A program made the position numbers and the translations under genes. This document shows, in pieces, positions 17,025-26,306 of a stretch of DNA of 64,000 nucleotides. How positions within the stretch are numbered: the stretch's first letter is position 1; the number at the start of each line of letters is the position of its first letter. The notes beneath the pieces were generated by a model. The model had not been told where the DNA came from. It saw only the letters and a program-made list of their open reading frames with translations, and did not search any database. This DNA is from Paracoccaceae bacterium (lineage in GTDB: Bacteria; Pseudomonadota; Alphaproteobacteria; Rhodobacterales; Rhodobacteraceae), in assembly GCA_024742455.1 (NCBI GenBank), contig JANSYL010000010.1:1-64000 (forward strand), read 5' to 3'.

Positions 17025-17748
17025 TGGGCTCATAGAAGCAGCATTGAAGTCCGCCGGAGACAAACCGGCGGACACCGCCAACGCACCCGTGAAGAAGGCG
17101 TACAGCGAGAAGATATCGAACGTTGTCGCCCTCGCCATTGCCGAAGAGCTAAGGTCACGAGGTTTGAAGGGTGCCCGGCCGGCGCCGCCCGGGGAGCTGG
17201 ACACGTCCGGAGCTGAACGGCGGATGGCAGGGGGCATCGGCGCAAAGAAGGTCGACGTGACATGGGCGACGGAAGAGGCGGGGTTGATCCTCGGCATCTC
17301 CATCAAGACCATTAACTTCCGCGACAGCCGCACCAAGAACTTCCAGAAGAACCTGACCAACCGGCGTGGCGACATGCTGTTCGAGGCGGTCACCCTGCAC
17401 CGCCGCTTCCCGTATGCAGTATTGGGCGGGCTCTTCTTCCTTGACCAAGGCGCCGCCACCGATGGCACCGACCGGCGCCGATCCACATTCTTGAATGCTC
17501 ACACGAGGCTCCGCCTCTTCACTGGGCGGGATGACCCCGGGGGGCGGGATGAGCAGTATGAGCGGCTATACATCGTTCTGCTGGACGCTTCCTCCGGCCA
17601 TGCCAACTTCACTGCCTACCTCGTCGGAGAGCCCGACAAACCTGTGCCAATTTCCGATGCGCTGGACGATCTGTTGCAGGTGACGGCCATCCGCAATCCG
17701 GACTTCTATGACTATGCGAACGGCGAGCTTGGCCCCCTCAGTGGCTAG
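17011..17748 (+). CDS. probable type II restriction endonuclease partner
   Basis: A GTG at 17011, 14 nt inside the methyltransferase gene, gives 245 residues. KKVDVTWATEEAGLILGISIK places an Asp and a Ser-x-Lys about 17 residues apart, as in variant PD-(D/E)XK nucleases. NRRGDMLFEAVTLHRRFPYAV is a helical segment like those in restriction enzymes that discriminate substrates. The overlap with a solitary methylase gene is the typical arrangement for a type II system. No close family is recognised, so the nuclease call rests on context and a loose motif. Confidence 0.6.
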   Translation: MSRVDGLIEAALKSAGDKPADTANAPVKKAYSEKISNVVALAIAEELRSRGLKGARPAPPGELDTSGAERRMAGGIGAKKVDVTWATEEAGLILGISIKTINFRDSRTKNFQKNLTNRRGDMLFEAVTLHRRFPYAVLGGLFFLDQGAATDGTDRRRSTFLNAHTRLRLFTGRDDPGGRDEQYERLYIVLLDASSGHANFTAYLVGEPDKPVPISDALDDLLQVTAIRNPDFYDYANGELGPLSG

Positions 17749-18033
17749 TGGACTGAGCGAGCGCTTTCGACACGGAGTGCCCGCAAGCAGAGACTGGAGC
17801 AGGCTGTGAGCAGTTCACTTCCGATCCCAGTCGCATTTGGTCCGATTGACACTGGGATCTAACTCAATTGCTTAGCGCGACAAAAATGCTGAAAAATCAT
17901 GGCTTTGGAGGAAATTCACCAGAACGGCGCAGTCATCAGGTCCGGAGAATATCGCCCCAGAGAGACCCCTTTCGACCCTCGTGGTGCCGGGGCCAGTGCT
18001 CAGCCCCTCCCGCATAACCCTCTAAAACAACGG
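17749..18033. other. gene-free right end of the integrated element next to tRNA-Ser
   Basis: About 285 bp separate the restriction gene from the tRNA terminator. The stretch is less GC-rich than its neighbours around 17820-17910. I find no supported gene. An element integrated at a tRNA 3' end would have its attachment junction here or in the tRNA tail. The matching copy would lie beyond the left edge, so the junction cannot be fixed. Confidence 0.4.
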
Positions 18034-18055
18034 AAAAATCCGGCCGCAGCCGGAT
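18034..18055 (-). terminator. intrinsic terminator after tRNA-Ser
   Basis: On the minus strand ATCCGGC and GCCGGAT form a 7-bp stem with a short loop at 18038-18055. A run of five T residues follows at 18034-18038. It lies about 27 nt past the tRNA 3' end and would end its transcript. Confidence 0.75.
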
Positions 18056-18081
18056 CGGGAGACCGCTTTCGCAGCGGCAAG

Positions 18082-18171
18082 TGGCGGAGACGAAGGGATT
18101 CGAACCCTCGAGACGGTTTCCCGCCTACTCCCTTAGCAGGGGAGCGCCTTCGACCACTCGGCCACGTCTCC
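18082..18171 (-). tRNA. tRNA-Ser (GCU)
   Basis: On the minus strand the acceptor GGAGACG pairs with CGTCTCC, followed by discriminator G and an encoded CCA (18082-18084). The anticodon loop reads CTGCTAA with anticodon GCU, for AGC and AGU serine codons. A long variable arm (18121-18140 area) is as expected for tRNA-Ser. GGTTCGAATCC forms the T arm. The 3' end faces the integrated element, so it is the probable integration target. Confidence 0.95.
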
Positions 18172-18249
18172 GCTGGCCCGTCTAAGGGCTGCGCGCGGCG
18201 GTCACAAGTCAAAAACCGGAAGATCCGCCGGGCCGGGGACAGATCCCGC

Positions 18250-18618
18250 TCAGTCGGGCATCTCGGAATACCCGCCCTCGGCCAGGATCACCCGGCCCAC
18301 CCAATCGGTAACGCCGGGCACATTGTCGGGCCCGGTGACCACCGCGAATTCGGGGCCGCCATTGATCGCGATCAGGGTCTCGATGACGCTGGCAAAGGCC
18401 GCGGCGGTCTGCGGGGTCCAGCGCCCGTCGAGCGGGCCGGCATACCGTCCGCCTTCGCGCAGAACGATCTGGGCCTGAACCAGCCGCGCCGGGCCGTAGA
18501 GCGCGTAGTAGGCCTGGATCTGTTCCAGCGAAAAAGGCACGGCCCAGTCATCCTGGGCGATCGCCGGGGCGGGGCCTGCAAGGCCAAGGGCAAGAACGGC
18601 GGCAAAGACGGTGCGCAT
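18250..18618 (-). CDS. secreted peptidoglycan-binding-like protein
   Basis: The 122-residue protein has a Sec signal peptide, with cleavage likely after AIA or AIAQ near residue 21. The mature part contains YAGPLDGRWTPQTAAAFASVIET, which matches the core of peptidoglycan-binding (PG_binding_1-like) domains where GxxDGxxGPxT is usual. GGYSEMPD closes the protein. It is likely periplasmic and may bind the cell wall. It sits between tRNA-Ser and ychF as an independent minus-strand gene. The domain match is partial, so the role is tentative. Confidence 0.7.
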   Translation of the reverse strand: MRTVFAAVLALGLAGPAPAIAQDDWAVPFSLEQIQAYYALYGPARLVQAQIVLREGGRYAGPLDGRWTPQTAAAFASVIETLIAINGGPEFAVVTGPDNVPGVTDWVGRVILAEGGYSEMPD

Positions 18619-18681
18619 GGCGACCCTTTCGTTTTGATCGCGCGGCGGGATGCCCGCGCGGGGTTGACCTGACGGGCGCCG

Positions 18682-19779
18682 TCAGGCGTTGAACAGGAAA
18701 TGCAGGACGTCGCCGTCCTTGACCTCGTATCCCTTGCCCTCGACCCGCATCTTGCCGGCCTCCTTCGCGGCCGCCTCGCCGCCGAGGCTGATGAAATCAT
18801 CATAGGCGATGGTCTCGGCCCGGATGAAGCCGCGTTCGAAATCGCCGTGGATGACCCCCGCCGCCTGCGGGGCCAGAGTGCCACGCCGGATCGTCCAGGC
18901 GCGGGCCTCCTTCGGGCCGACAGTGAAATAGGTTTCGAGATCCAGAAGCGCATAGCCCGCCCGGATCAGCCGGTCGAGCCCTGCCTCCTCCAGCCCCATC
19001 TCGGCCAGGAACTCGGCGGCTTCCCCGGCATCAAGCTGCGCGATCTCTTCCTCGATCTGGGCCGAGATGACGACATGGGCCGCACCCTGCGCCTCGGCCA
19101 TCTGGGCCACTTTCGCGGAATGGGCATTGCCGGTGGCGGCGGCGCTTTCCTCGACATTGCAGACATAGAGAATGGGCTTGGTGGTCAGAAGCTGCAGCAG
19201 CTTCCACGCCTTCGCATCCTCCTCCGACACCTCCACGGTGCGGGCCGGTCTGCCATCCTCCAGCGCGGCCTGCGCCTCTTTCAGAAGCCGCTCCTGCTGC
19301 ACCGCTTCCTTGTCGCCGCCGCGCACCTTGCGGACGATATTTGCCAGCCGTTTCTCGATGCTTTCCAGATCGGCCAGCAGAAGTTCCGTCTCGATCGTCT
19401 CGGCATCGGCAATCGGGTCGACGCGCCCTTCGACATGGGTGACATCGCCATCCTCGAAACAGCGCAGCACATGGGCAATGGCGTCGACCTCGCGGATATT
19501 GGCGAGGAACTGGTTGCCGAGCCCCTCACCCTTGGACGCGCCCTTCACCAGCCCGGCGATATCGACGAAGGTCATCCGCGCCGGGATCACCTGTTTCGAT
19601 TTCGCCATATCGGCCAGGGTGTCGAGCCGCGCATCGGGCACCGCCACATCGCCCACATTCGGCTCGATCGTGCAGAACGGGAAATTCGCCGCCTGCGCAG
19701 CGGCGGTTTTCGTCAGCGCGTTGAACAGGGTGGATTTGCCGACATTGGGCAGCCCCACGATCCCCATCTTGAACCCCAT
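18682..19779 (-). CDS. ychF: redox-regulated ATPase YchF (OLA1 family)
   Basis: The 365-residue product starts MGFKMGIVGLPNVGKST, where GLPNVGKST is the P-loop. FVDIAGLVKGASKGEGLGNQFL gives the G3 region and the switch typical of YchF. A coiled-coil region follows (ESIEKRLANIVRKVRGGDKEA). The TGS-like C-terminus has TYFTVGPKEARAWTIRRGTLAPQAAGVIH and ends in GDVLHFLFNA. YchF binds ATP preferentially and associates with ribosomes and stress responses. The start at 19779 matches the family; the frame upstream is unrelated. In many bacteria ychF lies beside pth, which here is 20 kb away. Confidence 0.97.
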   Translation of the reverse strand: MGFKMGIVGLPNVGKSTLFNALTKTAAAQAANFPFCTIEPNVGDVAVPDARLDTLADMAKSKQVIPARMTFVDIAGLVKGASKGEGLGNQFLANIREVDAIAHVLRCFEDGDVTHVEGRVDPIADAETIETELLLADLESIEKRLANIVRKVRGGDKEAVQQERLLKEAQAALEDGRPARTVEVSEEDAKAWKLLQLLTTKPILYVCNVEESAAATGNAHSAKVAQMAEAQGAAHVVISAQIEEEIAQLDAGEAAEFLAEMGLEEAGLDRLIRAGYALLDLETYFTVGPKEARAWTIRRGTLAPQAAGVIHGDFERGFIRAETIAYDDFISLGGEAAAKEAGKMRVEGKGYEVKDGDVLHFLFNA

Positions 19780-20288
19780 CAAGGCCTCCTGCGTCCGGGT
19801 TGGCGGCGTTCTATGCGCGGGCGGGGTCAGCGGCAAGCAGGGAAGCAGGCCGTGCCATCGCCGGCCGGGGGATGACGACCCGATGTCTGACGGGCGCGAT
19901 TCATGCCAGCCAAGTCATGGCTCCGAGCCGACCATGCGCCCGGGCGAACCCGATCGCCGACCCGTCAGGCCGAAGGCGTGGCGCCATTTGGTGGGCGTCG
20001 TCGATTGGGCCTCAACCAATGGCGCCTCAATGGACGACCGCGGCGGCCTTGCGGACTTGATCCTGCTCCTCGGGGCGATGACCCTCTGTTGCCCGCGGGC
20101 AACCCCCAACCGGCGGTCGTCCGACACCGCTGGACACCCCGCACCCCCTCCTCTACCCCACGCGCACACGCAGTCGGAGGACCCTCCAATGGAGCCGAGG
20201 TCGCGGGCCTGAGCCCTGTCACATCCGTCCCTTAACGGACGATCCAGCGACCCTTTCAGGCCGGGCCTGTCCCGGCAGCGTGTGTTCC
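19780..20288. other. 509-bp intergenic region, no supported gene
   Basis: The stretch between the divergent ychF and MATE genes is GC-rich and holds open frames in several phases. None has a ribosome site, a conserved-looking sequence or typical codon use. It presumably contains the promoters of both genes. No repeat, tRNA or terminator was seen. Confidence 0.4.
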
Positions 20289-21632
20289 ATGACCTCCACT
20301 CCCCTCCTGTCCCGCGTCCGCGTCCGCGCGGAAATCCTGCCCCTGATCAGGCTCTCGGTTCCCCTGATGATCGGCCTGTTCGCCGCCACCGCCATCTGGG
20401 TGGTCGACACGGTGATGATCGCGCCGCTCGGCACCGTGCCCCTTGCCGCCGCCGGCATCACCGCCGCCGTGCTCATCATCCTTATCTCGGCCCTCTGGGG
20501 CCTTGTCACCGTGGTCGGTGTGCAGATCGCCACGGCCGATGGCGCGGGCAACCCCGCCGAGGTCTCGGCGATCACGCGCAACGGTCTTGCCCTGGCGCTG
20601 TTCGGCGGGGGCACAGGTGCGGCCCTGATGATCGCGGTCCTGCCGCTGCTCGGTCCCATCGGCCAGCCGCAGCAGGTGGTCGATATCGTCGGCCCGTACT
20701 GGGTGGCAATGGCCGTCTGGATCGTCCCCTTCACGATGTTCTTCGTGCTCAAGGGACTGTTCGACGCGACCGGACGGGCCTGGGTCGGGGTGGCGCTGTC
20801 CTACCTGGCGGTGCTGGTGAACGTGCCCGCCAATTACAGCTTCATCCATATCCTCGATCTCGGCATCCTGGGTGCGGGGCTTGCCAGTATCCTGTCGCAG
20901 ACCACCGCGCTGATCGCGGCGCTGATCTATTGGCGCATCGCGCCCTCGATGGCCCCGTATCGCGCGCCGTCGCGGATCCGCCGGGCCCGCGTGATGGCGC
21001 AGGCCCGCGAAGGCCTGCCGCTTTGCATCGGCTATGCGGGCGAAGGCGGGGCCTATGCGTTTATCGGCATCATGATCGGCTGGCTGGGCGCCACGCCTCT
21101 GGCCGCGCACCAGGTGGCCCATGCAATCGCGGGGCTGGCCTATGTCATCCCGCTCGGCATGGCCGGCGCGGTGTCGATCCGCATCGGCAATGCGGTGGGG
21201 GCCGAAACCCGCGAAAGGCTGCGCGCTATCCTTCTGGCCGGGCTGGCCATCGTCACGCTATGGCAAAGCCTGGTGGCGCTGACCTTCATCCTCGGCGGCC
21301 CCGCGATCGCCGCCGCGCTGTCGCAGGACGCCGCCGTCATAACGCTCGCCTCTGCGCTGCTGCTCGTGCTGGCGCTGATGCAGGTGATCGACGGGGTGCA
21401 ATCGACCGCGCTCGGCGCCTTGCGCGGGCTGATGGACAACCGCGCGCCCACGGCGATCACCCTTCTGGCCTACTGGCCCGCCGCCCTGCCCGCTGCCTAT
21501 CTGGTGGGTTTTGTCCTGGGGCAGGGGACGGTCGGGGTCTGGCTGGGCTATACCGTCGGCATCGCCATCGCGGCCATCGCGCTGCCCTGGCGGTTCTGGC
21601 GGCGCACCCGCGTCGCGCCCGCGCCCCATTGA
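20289..21632 (+). CDS. MATE family multidrug exporter
   Basis: The 447-residue protein has about twelve hydrophobic segments and begins [48 protein letters not shown] and [20 protein letters not shown] match the paired six-helix halves of MATE transporters. [21 protein letters not shown] is the conserved loop before the last helices. It would export organic cations or drugs using Na+ or H+ across the inner membrane. The start at 20289 follows a GTG nine bases upstream and better fits the family. Confidence 0.9.
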   Translation: MTSTPLLSRVRVRAEILPLIRLSVPLMIGLFAATAIWVVDTVMIAPLGTVPLAAAGITAAVLIILISALWGLVTVVGVQIATADGAGNPAEVSAITRNGLALALFGGGTGAALMIAVLPLLGPIGQPQQVVDIVGPYWVAMAVWIVPFTMFFVLKGLFDATGRAWVGVALSYLAVLVNVPANYSFIHILDLGILGAGLASILSQTTALIAALIYWRIAPSMAPYRAPSRIRRARVMAQAREGLPLCIGYAGEGGAYAFIGIMIGWLGATPLAAHQVAHAIAGLAYVIPLGMAGAVSIRIGNAVGAETRERLRAILLAGLAIVTLWQSLVALTFILGGPAIAAALSQDAAVITLASALLLVLALMQVIDGVQSTALGALRGLMDNRAPTAITLLAYWPAALPAAYLVGFVLGQGTVGVWLGYTVGIAIAAIALPWRFWRRTRVAPAPH

Positions 21633-21687
21633 TTTCGGGGGCGCGATGGCCCAAACCGCCAGCCGACCCAATGAACAGACGGACGCC

Positions 21688-22479
21688 ATGACACGGATCG
21701 ACGACACATTCGCACGGCTGAAGGCCGAAGGGAAAAAGGCCTTCGTCGCCTATGTCATGGCGGGCGACCCCGATTTCGAAACCTCGCTTGCGGTGGTCAA
21801 AGGCCTGCCCGGCGCGGGGGTCGACATCATCGAACTGGGCCTGCCCTTCACCGATCCGATGGCCGATGGCCCGACGATCCAGCTGGCGGGCCAGCGCGCG
21901 CTCGAAGGCGGGCAGACTTTGCAGAAAACGCTCGACATCGCCCGGGCACTCAGGGCTGACGATGACACCACCCCCATCGTGATGATGGGCTATTACAACC
22001 CGATCTATTCGCGCGGCGTCGACCGGTTCCTCGCCGAAGCGAAAGAGGCCGGGATCGACGGTCTGATCATCGTCGACCTGCCGCCCGAGGAAGATGATGA
22101 ACTGTGCATCCCCGCGCAAAAGGCGGGGCTGAACTTCATCCGTCTGGCCACCCCCACGACCGATGACGCCCGCCTGCCCGCGGTGCTGAAAAACACCTCC
22201 GGTTTCGTCTATTACGTCTCGATCACCGGCATCACCGGCGCGGCCGAGGCGCAGGCGGGCGATGTCGCGCCCGAGGTCGCGCGGATCAAGGCGGCGACGG
22301 ACCTGCCGGTGGTGGTGGGCTTCGGGATCAAGACGCCCGAAACCGCCGAGGCGATCGCGGGCGTCGCCGATGGCTGCGTCGTGGGCTCGGCCATCGTGGC
22401 CGAGATCGGCGCGGGCAAATCCCCCGACGAGGTGGTGGGCTTCGTCAGGTCGCTGGCCGACGGGGCGCACCGGGCCTGA
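21688..22479 (+). CDS. trpA: tryptophan synthase alpha subunit
   Basis: The 263-residue protein begins [42 protein letters not shown] carries the catalytic Asp and the conserved TrpA signature. [12 protein letters not shown] supplies the second signature, and [13 protein letters not shown] forms the phosphate-binding region. It cleaves indole-3-glycerol phosphate to indole and glyceraldehyde-3-phosphate and channels indole to TrpB. trpB and trpF are 21 kb away in this window, as in many alphaproteobacteria. An upstream ATG at 21646 would add an unlikely extension. Confidence 0.97.
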   Translation: MTRIDDTFARLKAEGKKAFVAYVMAGDPDFETSLAVVKGLPGAGVDIIELGLPFTDPMADGPTIQLAGQRALEGGQTLQKTLDIARALRADDDTTPIVMMGYYNPIYSRGVDRFLAEAKEAGIDGLIIVDLPPEEDDELCIPAQKAGLNFIRLATPTTDDARLPAVLKNTSGFVYYVSITGITGAAEAQAGDVAPEVARIKAATDLPVVVGFGIKTPETAEAIAGVADGCVVGSAIVAEIGAGKSPDEVVGFVRSLADGAHRA

Positions 22480-22607
22480 TCGCGGACAAAGGCGTATAGC
22501 CGCGCCGGGGCGCAGCATCTTCCCTCGCCCGCCCGATCTGCCGCATGGACCACCCCCCGCGCCCTTGCTAGGTCAATCCCGTTCCACTCGGAGGGGGAGG
22601 TACCGCC

Positions 22608-23771
22608 ATGCCGGTGATCACCGAAATCGAAGACCTCAAGCGGCTGCACAAACGACGCACGCCCAAGATGTTCTACGACTACGCGGAATCGGGCAGCTGG
22701 ACCGAACATACCTTCCGCGAGAACTGCTCGGACTTTGACGATATCCGCCTGCGCCAGCGCATCGCCGTGGACATGACCGGGCGCAGCACGGCGGGGCAGA
22801 TGGTGGGCCAGGACGTGGCGATGCCCGTGGCGCTGGCCCCCGTCGGGCTGACCGGCATGCAGCGCGCCGACGGCGAGATCAAGGCCGCCCGCGCCGCCGA
22901 GAAATTCGGCGTCCCCTTCACGCTCAGCACCATGTCGATCTGTTCCATCGAGGACGTCGCCGCGCATACCGAAAAACCCTTCTGGTTCCAGGTCTACACC
23001 CTGAAGGACGATGATTTCATGCGCCGGCTGTTCGCCCGGGCAAAGGACGCGATCTGTTCTGCGCTGGTCATCACGGTCGACCTGCAGATCCTCGGACAGC
23101 GTCACAAGGACCTGAAAAACGGCCTGTCCGCCCCGCCGAAATTCACCCTGGCCTCGATGGCGAACCTTGCCACGAAAATCCCCTGGGGCCTTGAGATGCT
23201 GCAGACCAGGCGGCGCTTTTTCGGCAATATCGTGGGCCACGCCAAGGGCGTGTCGGACCCGACCTCGCTGGCCTCCTGGACGGCGGAGGCATTTGATCAC
23301 GCGCTCGACTGGGACCGGATCCGCGAATTCCGGTCGTGGTGGGATGGGCCGGTGATCCTAAAGGGCATCCTCGATGAAGAAGACGCCAAGATGGCCGCCA
23401 ATGTGGGTGCCGACGCGATCATCGTGTCCAACCATGGCGGCCGGCAGCTTGACGGTGCGCTCAGCTCCATCCGCATGCTGCCGCGGATCATGGACGCCGT
23501 GGGCGACAAGATCGAGGTGCATCTTGATGGCGGCATCCGCTCGGGCCAGGACGTTCTCAAGGCCCTGGCCCTTGGCGCAAAGGGTACCTATATCGGGCGC
23601 GCCTTCGTCTACGGGCTCGGCGCGATGGGCGAGGCCGGTGTGACACGGGCGCTCGAGATCATTCACAAGGAACTCGATATCACCATGGCGCTCTGCGGGG
23701 AACGCGACGTGGCCGATCTGGGGCGGCACAACCTTCTGCTGCCGACCGATTTCGAAACCCGCTGGACCTGA
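22608..23771 (+). CDS. lldD: FMN-dependent alpha-hydroxy-acid (L-lactate) dehydrogenase
   Basis: The 387-residue protein starts MPVITEIEDLKRLHKRRTPKMFYDYAESGSWTE, the typical family N-terminus. PVALAPVGLTGM binds FMN, QVYTLKDD and TVDLQILGQRHKD line the substrate pocket, and SNHGGRQLDGA carries the catalytic His and Arg. The C-terminus has HLDGGIRSGQDVLKALALGA. It oxidises L-lactate or a similar 2-hydroxy acid, passing electrons to the quinone pool or oxygen. A strong GGAGGGGGAGGT ribosome site precedes it. The exact substrate cannot be decided, so lldD is the best guess. Confidence 0.85.
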   Translation: MPVITEIEDLKRLHKRRTPKMFYDYAESGSWTEHTFRENCSDFDDIRLRQRIAVDMTGRSTAGQMVGQDVAMPVALAPVGLTGMQRADGEIKAARAAEKFGVPFTLSTMSICSIEDVAAHTEKPFWFQVYTLKDDDFMRRLFARAKDAICSALVITVDLQILGQRHKDLKNGLSAPPKFTLASMANLATKIPWGLEMLQTRRRFFGNIVGHAKGVSDPTSLASWTAEAFDHALDWDRIREFRSWWDGPVILKGILDEEDAKMAANVGADAIIVSNHGGRQLDGALSSIRMLPRIMDAVGDKIEVHLDGGIRSGQDVLKALALGAKGTYIGRAFVYGLGAMGEAGVTRALEIIHKELDITMALCGERDVADLGRHNLLLPTDFETRWT

Positions 23772-23894
23772 CGCGCTGCCTGCCCGGGTCCGGGCGGGCG
23801 CCCCCTTTACAACCGCCCCGCCCTGCCCTATCCGGCCCACTTCCGCGGCCCGACACCCTTGGAGGCAGCCGCATAACATCGATGGAGAATTCCT

Positions 23895-24533
23895 ATGGCC
23901 GGTGAGATTCCCGATCTTATCGCCGAGGCACGGACGGGGACAGGCAAGGGGGCCGCTCGTCAAGCACGCCGTGAAGGCAAAGTGCCCGGTATCGTATATG
24001 GCGGCGGCGCGGACCCGCTGCCGATCCAGATTCCCTTCAACGTCCTGTTCAAGCACCTGAAGAACGGCCGATTCCTGTCGACGCTGTTCAACCTCAAGGT
24101 CGCGGGTCAGGATGACGTCCGCGTCATCTGCCGGGGCGTGCAGCGCGACGTGGTCAAGGACCTTCCCACCCATGTCGATTTCATGCGCCTGCGCCGGACC
24201 TCGAAGATCAACCTTTTCATCCCGGTCGAGGTGATCAACGAAGAAAAGGCCCCCGGCATCAAGCGCGGCGGCGTTCTGACCATGGTCCGCCCCGAAGTGG
24301 AACTGATCGTGACTGCGGGCGACATCCCCGAAAGCATCACGATCGACCTAGAAGGCCTGAACGTGGGCGATACCATCACGATCAGTTCGGTCACCCTGCC
24401 CGAGGGCGCGAAACCGACCATCGACCGCGATTTCGTGATCGCCAACATTGCCGCCCCGTCCAGCCTGGTCAGCGCCGATAACGCCGCCGGTGACGACGAG
24501 GGCGAAGCCGCGGGCGAAACGGCAGAAGACTGA
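23895..24533 (+). CDS. rplY: 50S ribosomal protein L25/general stress protein Ctc
   Basis: The 212-residue protein starts [37 protein letters not shown], the L25 N-terminal domain that binds 5S rRNA. The TL5/CTC-type C-terminal domain follows ([21 protein letters not shown]), ending in an acidic tail. It is the long form found in alphaproteobacteria. A perfect stem-loop terminator lies 27 nt downstream. In related genomes pth commonly follows rplY; here the sox block intervenes. Confidence 0.97.
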   Translation: MAGEIPDLIAEARTGTGKGAARQARREGKVPGIVYGGGADPLPIQIPFNVLFKHLKNGRFLSTLFNLKVAGQDDVRVICRGVQRDVVKDLPTHVDFMRLRRTSKINLFIPVEVINEEKAPGIKRGGVLTMVRPEVELIVTAGDIPESITIDLEGLNVGDTITISSVTLPEGAKPTIDRDFVIANIAAPSSLVSADNAAGDDEGEAAGETAED

Positions 24534-24559
24534 GCCGCCGCAGGCAGACGAAAACAGGA

Positions 24560-24591
24560 ACGCCGCGCCCGGACAGAGCGCGGCGTTTTTT
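24560..24591 (+). terminator. Rho-independent terminator of rplY
   Basis: ACGCCGCG and CGCGGCGT form an 8-bp perfect stem, with T residues running through 24591. It starts 27 nt after the rplY stop. Confidence 0.93.
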
Positions 24592-24723
24592 GTTGGGCGT
24601 GGGGTGTGGTCGGGTAGCGGTTCGCGGCGGCCGCTGCGCGTCAGGGGCTGCCAGTGTCGGAAGCAGACAATGCGCGCTTCGAAAGAGTTCGCTCTTGCTT
24701 GCTTCTATCCGAATGCGTTGATG

Positions 24724-25977
24724 TCACGCAGATGGCCCAGTGACCAATACATCCTCGACATGCTGCACCGGCCCGAGGTCAAGCACTGAGGTGCAATGTA
24801 ATCGAAGCGATTTCAGTTCAGTCAAAGACGCAAGCGCACTGACATCACGGACGTTTGGCCCCCAAATCTCAAGCCGATCCAACTGTTGCAACTCGCTGAC
24901 AATGCTGAGGTCCTGACTGTCGTGCACATTAAGGAAGAGCGTCTTGAGTTTGGTCAGGTGACGCAGTGGCGACAGATCACTGCCCCCAACGGCCAAGGCC
25001 AGAACACTCAACTGAGGTAGGCCCTTGAGCCACCCAATTTCTTTGCGAACTGGTTCAGACGGAGCCCAGAGGGTCTTGAGCCCGGCAAGGGCCGATAGAA
25101 CGGACAAATCCTGCACTTCAACATCGGCGAGGTAGATTTCCTCGAGATCGGGCATCTTCGCCAGAATGCTTGGATCCAAAGACCGGTTTCGACCGACATT
25201 GACTGACCTCAGGTTGGGAAACTCGGCCAGCAAGGAGAAGTCTTCGACGTTGGCATCGTAGAGGTCGAGCTCACGCAATCGCGTAAGCGGAAGCAGGGCG
25301 TTGAGATCGAACGCAATGCCGTAGTCGGATGTTTGGGAACGTGGGTCCTGAACTGTGACGCCGGTCAGCTTGAGCGTCTCGAGTTGTGAGAACCGGGATA
25401 AATTGGCCGGGTCGTCGAAATTGCACTCAGGCAGGCAGAGTTCCCGTAGCCTACGAACCTCACTTAGGTCATGAAGGACGCTTGGCTCATCATCCTCGCT
25501 GGCGAAGTCGACACCAGAGAATTCCATACTGCGAAAAGCCGGGAGGCGCTCTAGCAGCCGAAGGTTCTTGACATGTGCTTCGATCAGGAACTCGAGGCGC
25601 GTAAGCTTGGGCGCCTTGTACAAGTGTTCCAAGTCGATATGCGCTGAACCGGATACCCGCAGCACTTCAAGTGCTTCAAGAGATGACAGCGCGCTTATAT
25701 CGAGAGTATCCGCCTCGCGGCTGCTTGGGCTCCAGATCGAGAGCTCGGTGACTGGCACATCCGCAATTTCTTTGGGAACAGCCTTCAGCCCTTTGGGGGC
25801 ATGAAGGCGAAAGCTCGTCTGTTCAGACTTCACTGCCTCCGCAATCTGTCCAAGCACCTCTTGATGGGCTGAATGCGCAGAGCCAGAAGTTGTTTCGGAA
25901 ACACCGGAGTCTGGTGGTTTGTTGGAATCTTCTGGTCGCAGTCGCTTCAACCAGGCATTCAGGTGCCGCCCAATCAT
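24724..25977 (-). CDS. leucine-rich-repeat protein, probably horizontally acquired
   Basis: The 417-residue protein has a polar N-terminal region (residues 1-70) without a signal peptide. About a dozen irregular leucine-rich repeats of 22-24 residues run through residues 75-410, such as LRELDLYDANVEDFSLLAEFPNLRSV and LDRLEIWGPNVRDVSALASL. Such repeats form a curved binding surface for other proteins. Base composition is visibly lower in G+C than the neighbours, and codon use is more relaxed. It follows the rplY terminator on the opposite strand. Role unknown; possibilities are an effector, an adhesion protein or part of an unrecognised defence or signalling pair. Confidence 0.8.
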   Translation of the reverse strand: MIGRHLNAWLKRLRPEDSNKPPDSGVSETTSGSAHSAHQEVLGQIAEAVKSEQTSFRLHAPKGLKAVPKEIADVPVTELSIWSPSSREADTLDISALSSLEALEVLRVSGSAHIDLEHLYKAPKLTRLEFLIEAHVKNLRLLERLPAFRSMEFSGVDFASEDDEPSVLHDLSEVRRLRELCLPECNFDDPANLSRFSQLETLKLTGVTVQDPRSQTSDYGIAFDLNALLPLTRLRELDLYDANVEDFSLLAEFPNLRSVNVGRNRSLDPSILAKMPDLEEIYLADVEVQDLSVLSALAGLKTLWAPSEPVRKEIGWLKGLPQLSVLALAVGGSDLSPLRHLTKLKTLFLNVHDSQDLSIVSELQQLDRLEIWGPNVRDVSALASLTELKSLRLHCTSVLDLGPVQHVEDVLVTGPSA

Positions 25978-26306
25978 TGCCCCTGACTTTCCTTCCCCGC
26001 CAATGGGCTGCTTGAATTCGTTATCTCTTGCAGCTCGTCATGCACATCAGTTGTCGGACCACACACGGTAGAGGTGAGGCCGCAAGCAACAAGCATCGAA
26101 TGGCGGATTTGCCCCGCACCACCGGCATCGGAAAAAGAACCAGACGCGCGGCATCCGATATTTTTTGCGGGCACAGTGAACCCGGGTGTCATCGATATGG
26201 CTCCGGCACCCTGTTGCCAGACACATATCGCGCAAATGGTTGCGGCCTTATCAACTGCCCTGCCAAATCGCTTCGATGTACCGCCGGAAGGCGGTCACCC
26301 GTCGGT
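25978..26306. other. low-GC intergenic region beside the LRR gene
   Basis: This 329-bp stretch shares the lower G+C content of the LRR gene and probably belongs to the same import. Short frames on both strands occur, one of which would end with an ATGA overlap at the LRR start, but none has a convincing ribosome site or recognisable product. The promoter of the LRR gene should lie here. Confidence 0.35.

Noticed and set aside
17899-18672. 257-codon plus-strand frame across the tRNA
   Set aside because: It runs through tRNA-Ser and antisense to the secreted protein gene, so it cannot be a gene.
19903-20235. 110-codon frame between ychF and the MATE gene
   Set aside because: No ribosome site, skewed composition and overlapping frames on both strands; judged non-coding.
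25974-26192. Minus-strand frame of up to 72 codons ending in an ATGA overlap with the LRR start
   Set aside because: The overlap is suggestive, but there is no ribosome site, no signature and no sign of selection in the sequence; possible but unsupported.
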